DNA from: Chitinivibrionales bacterium
GTDB taxonomy: Bacteria; Fibrobacterota; Chitinivibrionia; Chitinivibrionales; JANQEN01
Assembly: GCA_030593665.1 (NCBI GenBank)
Contig: JAUVGS010000037.1
Location: forward strand, 1-9,592
Direction: 5' to 3'
DNA length: 9,592 bases
Positions 5,528-9,592 of the stretch are shown one piece after another. A program made the translations under genes and the position numbers. The notes beneath the pieces were generated by a model. The model ran no database searches and was not told the DNA's origin. It saw only the letters and a program-made list of their open reading frames with translations. Each line of letters starts with the position of its first letter. Positions within the stretch are counted from its first letter, which is position 1.

Positions 5528-7586
5528 CTTCCTTTTCCTTATGTGGACAATTTAATTTGTTTGTAGTATGACATTTATCACATAAAAAATTTTCTTGAAT
5601 GGATATTTCACCTGATTCTTTAGTATCAATATGAAAATGATTATGGTGATTTGTATGAGGATAGGTAATGGTACAATTCTCCGTTATATATTTACAATTA
5701 AACAAAATTCGTTTTGCACCATGTTTTCGGAATAAATCGGCTAGTATTAGTGAATTTTCGCGATTAAATACAGTTTTGTCAATACTACAAACATTGTGGT
5801 CAATATCTACACAAGAACCATCTTTATGTGAACCATGATTTGGGATTTTACCTCCGTTATAAAGTGATATATCTCCCACCATAAATATGCCGAGGTTTTT
5901 ACTCTTCCATTCTTTTGCTACATCTTCAATAAGCTTTATCGTTTCACGGGTTCCCCATATATCATTAAGAACATTTGAACTGTCGTAAGTGGCAAAATAA
6001 CGGAGATAATTTTCAGAGGGTTTTAATTGGATAAAATCCCCGTATTCTCCTGCTTGATGCGACGGGCGTTGATAATTTTCTTTTTTAAGACACTCTTTGA
6101 TTTTATTACCGATGTTTTTCCGTATAATGTTATCTTCTATGAGCTTATTTTCCCGCTGAAAGGTAATAACCGCACCTTTTGTGTATTTGTCAAATGTGCC
6201 GCTACATACCATACCATTGGTTCCGTTCGCATTGCTTACCCAATATCCAAGCTTAACTAAATCCCTCTGCAGCTCCTCAACAAATCCTCCCTCTTTTTCC
6301 TGAACCGTCCCGCCCCATTTTTTAGCTTGGTCATTATCCCCCTTTTGTAATTCAAAACCTCCGTAAACCTCCTCCTTCGGCACTTTAAACTTCTTTTCTC
6401 CAACCTCCCTCAGCTTCTCCTGAGTAGGAACATCAAGAACCCCTTTCTGAAACCCGGAAAGTTTCTCCTCTATCTCAACGACCGTATGGTCTGTATCGGA
6501 CTTCCAGAACTCTCCTTTAGCTGCCCGGTGCTGAAATTCTTTAACTGCTTCTTTCGTCTTGTCGGAAAACCACCCGTCAATCGCGCACTCTTCGTACAAT
6601 CCTGTTTTCTGAAGCGCATTCTGCATATCCTTAACCGGAGTATTGATATGATGGTCTTCTCCGCCACGATTCCTCTCTCCTTTTAATATTCCATCATCAT
6701 CATAATCGCCATGATACAAAACAGCAACAGGTTTTATCCACTCTTCACGATACCAGCGGTCGAGTTCTTTGCGGGTTTTTTCTCCGACAATACCGTCCGG
6801 TTCAGTTTGGTCAAGCGCATGTTCTATTTCAAATACCTTGCCCTCTATCTTCTTCATCCGAAATCGTCTTATTGAGTAATCCTGAAATTCCAGTACTGCT
6901 TTATCTGTCTTTTCCCCGAAGAAACCGTCTTCACTGTCTTTGGGCAAAAAACGAAACATGATAAGCTCTTTCTGGAGATTTTTTACAACATACCCGGTAA
7001 TATAACCATCACCTTCCTCCGGTTTATTATATTTCTTCGCGCCGGCCTCGTCGTAATGACCTTTACGAAGCGCAGCAAACTCTTTCTGCGGGCGGGGAAA
7101 GGTGATTCGCCCACTTACCACTGTTTTCTCAGCGGCTGTCCCTTCAGCGCGGCAGTACAGTTCCCATGTTGCGTCTTCAGGCTTGCCGCGGTCTTCAACA
7201 TAATGCTGCGGCTCAAAAAGATACTTGCATTCGCCGCGAAATGTCAGGTCATTTTTAATATATACTTCAATACCGGCGGGAACGTAGATATCTTCCTCTT
7301 CTTTGTAACTGCCTGACGGATAAAGCAGTATCTTTTTATTTTTTGCGGCATGCAGATGCAGGTTTTCTACCTCTCCTGAGATTTCAAAAGGTTTATTTAT
7401 CACAAAACCGCCGTCAGGTTCAAGTATGAAAAGTGAGGTAATACGGTACTCGGGATCAGGCTTCTTTTCCGGTTCCGGCGATGATTCAGTAGGTTCAACA
7501 CCGGTTACGAAGGCTGCTTTTTCCTTCTTTTTGCCGGGAACGAAATACATGTCGTTTATATTATGCCATTCTTTATCTTTTGTCAT
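5499..7586 (-). CDS. Multidomain peptidoglycan-binding protein with C-terminal M15/M74-like zinc peptidase; candidate exported murein-hydrolase effector
   Basis: A 695-residue protein. The ATG at 7586 has AAGG five bases upstream and lies 13 bp from the previous stop. There is no signal peptide: the N terminus is charged, followed by a Pro/Glu/Ser/Lys-rich linker (about 31-46). Residues 48-190 are beta-rich and include the block that is duplicated downstream (about 117-188). Residues about 190-500 carry peptidoglycan-binding-like repeats, with DGFFGEKTDKAVLEFQ near 220, DGIVGEKTRKEL near 264, DGWFSDKTKEAVKEFQ near 337 and a final copy at 435-500. The C-terminal domain (about 525-655) has the LAS-type zinc motif H587-x2-G590-x3-D594 and H650-F-H652, fitting a D,D-carboxypeptidase or endopeptidase that cuts murein peptides. 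A Cys tail (C669, C672, C680) and three DAK repeats end the protein. A wall hydrolase without its own export signal, followed by a secreted partner, suggests delivery by a secretion system; a cytoplasmic or phage-type lysin is the alternative. Confidence 0.9.
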   Translation of the reverse strand: MTKDKEWHNINDMYFVPGKKKEKAAFVTGVEPTESSPEPEKKPDPEYRITSLFILEPDGGFVINKPFEISGEVENLHLHAAKNKKILLYPSGSYKEEEDIYVPAGIEVYIKNDLTFRGECKYLFEPQHYVEDRGKPEDATWELYCRAEGTAAEKTVVSGRITFPRPQKEFAALRKGHYDEAGAKKYNKPEEGDGYITGYVVKNLQKELIMFRFLPKDSEDGFFGEKTDKAVLEFQDYSIRRFRMKKIEGKVFEIEHALDQTEPDGIVGEKTRKELDRWYREEWIKPVAVLYHGDYDDDGILKGERNRGGEDHHINTPVKDMQNALQKTGLYEECAIDGWFSDKTKEAVKEFQHRAAKGEFWKSDTDHTVVEIEEKLSGFQKGVLDVPTQEKLREVGEKKFKVPKEEVYGGFELQKGDNDQAKKWGGTVQEKEGGFVEELQRDLVKLGYWVSNANGTNGMVCSGTFDKYTKGAVITFQRENKLIEDNIIRKNIGNKIKECLKKENYQRPSHQAGEYGDFIQLKPSENYLRYFATYDSSNVLNDIWGTRETIKLIEDVAKEWKSKNLGIFMVGDISLYNGGKIPNHGSHKDGSCVDIDHNVCSIDKTVFNRENSLILADLFRKHGAKRILFNCKYITENCTITYPHTNHHNHFHIDTKESGEISIQENFLCDKCHTTNKLNCPHKEKEDAKDAKDAK
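5502..5528 (-). repeat. Three tandem 9-bp repeats spanning the hydrolase/SH3b gene overlap
   Basis: The plus-strand unit tttagcatc occurs three times in a row at 5502-5510, 5511-5519 and 5520-5528. On the minus strand it encodes DAK-DAK-DAK at the end of the hydrolase in one frame, and M-L-K, M-L-K, M-L at the start of the SH3b protein in the other. Gain or loss of a unit would keep both frames, changing the hydrolase tail and the number of candidate start codons. Confidence 0.95.
7021..7237 (-). repeat. 217-bp direct repeat, copy 1 (inside the intact hydrolase gene)
   Basis: Encodes about residues 117-188 of the 695-residue hydrolase, from the GECKYLFEPQHY segment to KKYNKP just before the first peptidoglycan-binding repeat. 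It could serve as the homologous anchor for recombination with copy 2 at 4654-4870. A direct crossover would delete the peptidoglycan-binding repeats, the first peptidase domain and the SH3b gene. Confidence 0.95.
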
Positions 7587-7599
7587 TTAAACCTTATCC

Positions 7600-9592
7600 T
7601 CACTTATTTCTTCCGGTATAATTAAAATTAGGGTCACCATCGCTTTGATTAATTGAACCTCTCGCGTCTTTAGTTATAACCTGATAATAATAAATTCCAT
7701 TGCCTGATGATGGTGTAAAAGTATAACTGAAATCATATACTCCGCCACTATCATATTCACTCCCTGGTTTAAAATCAGATATAACTGTGGTGGGTGGATT
7801 ATTTTTATCACAAAGAATCTGATAAAGAGTGGCATCCCCGTCTTTGCCGTCTTTACCGCTCCAGGAGATTTTAATACCGCCGGAAACTGGCGCAGATGTA
7901 ACTGATGGTTTAGGAGGTACACTGTCCGCGTACACAACAAACTGCTTCCCCCCGAGAATGTTGTCTTCGTCTTTGCCGTAGATCCAGGAAGTCCAGCCTT
8001 CGTTTACCAACGGGTCTAAAATTTCCTTCACCCGCGTGCTGTCACCGGTTTTTACGCAGGAGCCGGAGGTGGTGTCGAAGGGCGAAGTCTCCTGCCAATA
8101 AAAACGTGTGAACACTCCGTTTGTATCAAAACAGTTAATATGTAATGTAAAGTCCTGGCCCGGTTGTTTATCAATAACCACCCACGTAGTATCCCCGTCA
8201 TCGCCCCACAATACAGGGGCGCAGAGACGGACATATATGGTCGTGTCCCTGTATGCCGAACTAATACCGTCATCATCCTCTGCCCAGTACCGGATAGTAT
8301 GACTCCCGGAATTCGTTATCTCCCAGGAGTTCCACACAAAGGTGTCTACCGCAGCATGGCTGTAATTAAACACGACAGTGCTTTCAGCGATATTGTCGCC
8401 GTCAAAAGAGACATACAGCTTCTCTATGGTACCGTTTTGGTCGGAAGCCTGTATGCCGTACTTTCTGTTGTCAACAACAAACAGACTGTTTCCGCTCGTG
8501 TCAATGCTTAGAGAGTTAATAACAGGCTTTCCCCTGAGGACATATACTGTAAAATTCCGCGATACGGCAATGCTGTCGTTGTCGATGACTGTTACCACCA
8601 GCGTATACGACGTGTCGTTTGTCACCGCGTAACGGTGATGCAGAGCCTGGGACGTTTTGGAGATATCGTTGGCGCCGGCGCCTGAGCCGTCTCCCCAGTC
8701 AACCGTCATTCTTTTCACCGAGTCGTTTACATCATGAAAATAGAACGTATACGTGTTCGTGTCTCTCACCCAGACCGTGTCAAGGTCAATACTGTCAACA
8801 ACCGGCACGCCGTATTGCACGTAAACCGAATCTTTGAGAACCGGTGAGACATTACCCTCGTTGTCGGTTGCTCTACAATACACATACAGCCTGCCGCTGT
8901 CGGCGAACGCATGATTAAAGATGCCATTTGCGCCAAGCTGCGTAAAATCCGTGCCGTTGAGCGACCAGGAATAATCCGTTATGGTTTTGTTATCTATTGC
9001 ATAAATGGTGTACGTATACGAATCCTTTATCCACACCGTGTCGGGCGTCATTCCCGTTACGTGGGGCGTTCCCGGATCAACCGTTATGAAAGAGGGAACC
9101 GAATATACCGGTGATATGTTCGCCTCATTGTCAACGGCCCATACCGTGATGGTATACACTCCCGAATCCGGAAAAGATAGTCCGATGGTGTCAACCACAG
9201 AAGAGCCGCTCAACCCCGTTACGGAAACATCACTCTGAGAATCACCGTTCGTATCAATATGCAGCGATGTGATTGTGCCGTTGACGTCATACGCCGATAT
9301 GACGAGCTGTACCGTATCGTTTATATACGTCCAGCCCGTATCAACGTACGCGGTATCAACAACAGGCAGTCCGTCGCCGACTACTAGGTGATACCGGTAA
9401 TAATTAACGGCCGTATCGCCCAGATCATTGACACAGCCGGTATATAACGTGCCGTCAAACGGCGCAGCCTTCACAACATTTATTGTATTAGTAACTGTTG
9501 TATCGTCCCATACGCCGTCGCCGTTTACATCCCAGAAATAGTTTGTTATTACACTGACCGGACTACCCGCATCCGCAGTAACCGTTATCGTC
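7600..9592 (-). CDS. Large PKD/Ig-like repeat surface protein, C-terminal part (5' end outside window)
   Basis: The reading frame is open from the right edge to a TAA at 7600, giving about 663 visible residues. The GTG at 9474 is internal, because the frame continues upstream through a sequence including YFWDVNGDG. At least five repeats of about 80-110 residues start with a pattern like G-x-P-V-V-D followed by D-T-x-W-x-x-D-T and contain D-x-N-G or WGDGSG turns, which is PKD/Ig-like. The last 100 residues (PPKPSVTSAP, KISWSGKDG, YYYQVITKDARG) look like an FN3-type module. There is no transmembrane segment, sorting motif or enzyme signature in this part. Such repeats usually form extended extracellular stalks or adhesins, so a secreted or surface role is likely, with ligand unknown. 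It ends 13 bp before the hydrolase gene, so the two are probably co-transcribed. Confidence 0.9.
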   Translation of the reverse strand, partial: TITVTADAGSPVSVITNYFWDVNGDGVWDDTTVTNTINVVKAAPFDGTLYTGCVNDLGDTAVNYYRYHLVVGDGLPVVDTAYVDTGWTYINDTVQLVISAYDVNGTITSLHIDTNGDSQSDVSVTGLSGSSVVDTIGLSFPDSGVYTITVWAVDNEANISPVYSVPSFITVDPGTPHVTGMTPDTVWIKDSYTYTIYAIDNKTITDYSWSLNGTDFTQLGANGIFNHAFADSGRLYVYCRATDNEGNVSPVLKDSVYVQYGVPVVDSIDLDTVWVRDTNTYTFYFHDVNDSVKRMTVDWGDGSGAGANDISKTSQALHHRYAVTNDTSYTLVVTVIDNDSIAVSRNFTVYVLRGKPVINSLSIDTSGNSLFVVDNRKYGIQASDQNGTIEKLYVSFDGDNIAESTVVFNYSHAAVDTFVWNSWEITNSGSHTIRYWAEDDDGISSAYRDTTIYVRLCAPVLWGDDGDTTWVVIDKQPGQDFTLHINCFDTNGVFTRFYWQETSPFDTTSGSCVKTGDSTRVKEILDPLVNEGWTSWIYGKDEDNILGGKQFVVYADSVPPKPSVTSAPVSGGIKISWSGKDGKDGDATLYQILCDKNNPPTTVISDFKPGSEYDSGGVYDFSYTFTPSSGNGIYYYQVITKDARGSINQSDGDPNFNYTGRNK

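Noticed and set aside
7056..7316. Plus-strand open frame with a similar-looking partner at 4623-4886, as if two paralogous plus-strand genes existed
   Set aside because: Both are antisense of the 217-bp duplicated block; their similarity only reflects the duplicated minus-strand coding sequence.
9472..9474. GTG as a start codon for the PKD-repeat gene
   Set aside because: The frame stays open and repeat-like (YFWDVNGDG) through the right edge, so the GTG is internal.
1..9592. tRNA, rRNA, CRISPR array, insertion sequence or prophage genes
   Set aside because: No regular spaced repeats, cloverleaf-like segments, transposase motifs or phage structural genes were visible on either strand.

Overview
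The window looks like an accessory region from a Gram-negative bacterium. Every convincing gene is on the minus strand, so the text below reads from high to low coordinates. Signs of a Gram-negative cell are a lipoprotein signal, a Sec signal peptide, peptidoglycan-targeting domains, and long surface proteins built from PKD/Ig/FN3-like repeats, one ending in a formylglycine-generating-enzyme (FGE/SUMF1) type domain. Repeat-rich surface lipoproteins with FGE domains would fit the Fibrobacterota/Chitinispirillia or similar lineages, but that placement is a guess.

Layout. (1) 9592-7600: the 3' part of a very large secreted or surface protein of PKD/Ig-like repeats with a final FN3-like module; its start lies outside the window. 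(2) 7586-5499: a 695-residue protein without a signal peptide, with N-terminal beta-rich modules, several peptidoglycan-binding-like repeats and a C-terminal zinc D,D-peptidase-like domain (LAS superfamily, M15/M74-like). (3) 5527-4904: a secreted SH3b-type protein overlapping the hydrolase gene by 29 bp. (4) 4889-4250: a broken second hydrolase, made of a 217-bp block about 96% identical to part of gene 2 joined out of frame to a diverged peptidase core. (5) 4238-3591: a small lipoprotein directly behind it. (6) 3383-2998: remnant of a small exported protein with a frameshift in a T8 run. (7) 3001-1 and beyond: a lipoprotein gene with Ig, BIg-like and FN3-like repeats and an FGE domain, broken by three apparent one-base frameshifts and running off the left edge.

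How the parts may fit (inference). Genes 2+3 and 4+5 repeat one arrangement: a murein-hydrolase-like protein followed at once by a small protein exported to the periplasm. Together with the shared 217-bp block, the diverged catalytic ends and the AT-rich C-terminal/partner segment, this resembles a polymorphic toxin locus with a main effector-immunity pair and a displaced orphan effector-tip/immunity cassette. No secretion-system gene is visible, so the delivery route is unknown, and an endogenous cell-wall enzyme remains possible. The right 5 kb is free of frame damage while the left 5 kb has at least five breaks, which suggests local decay or low-quality sequence on that side.
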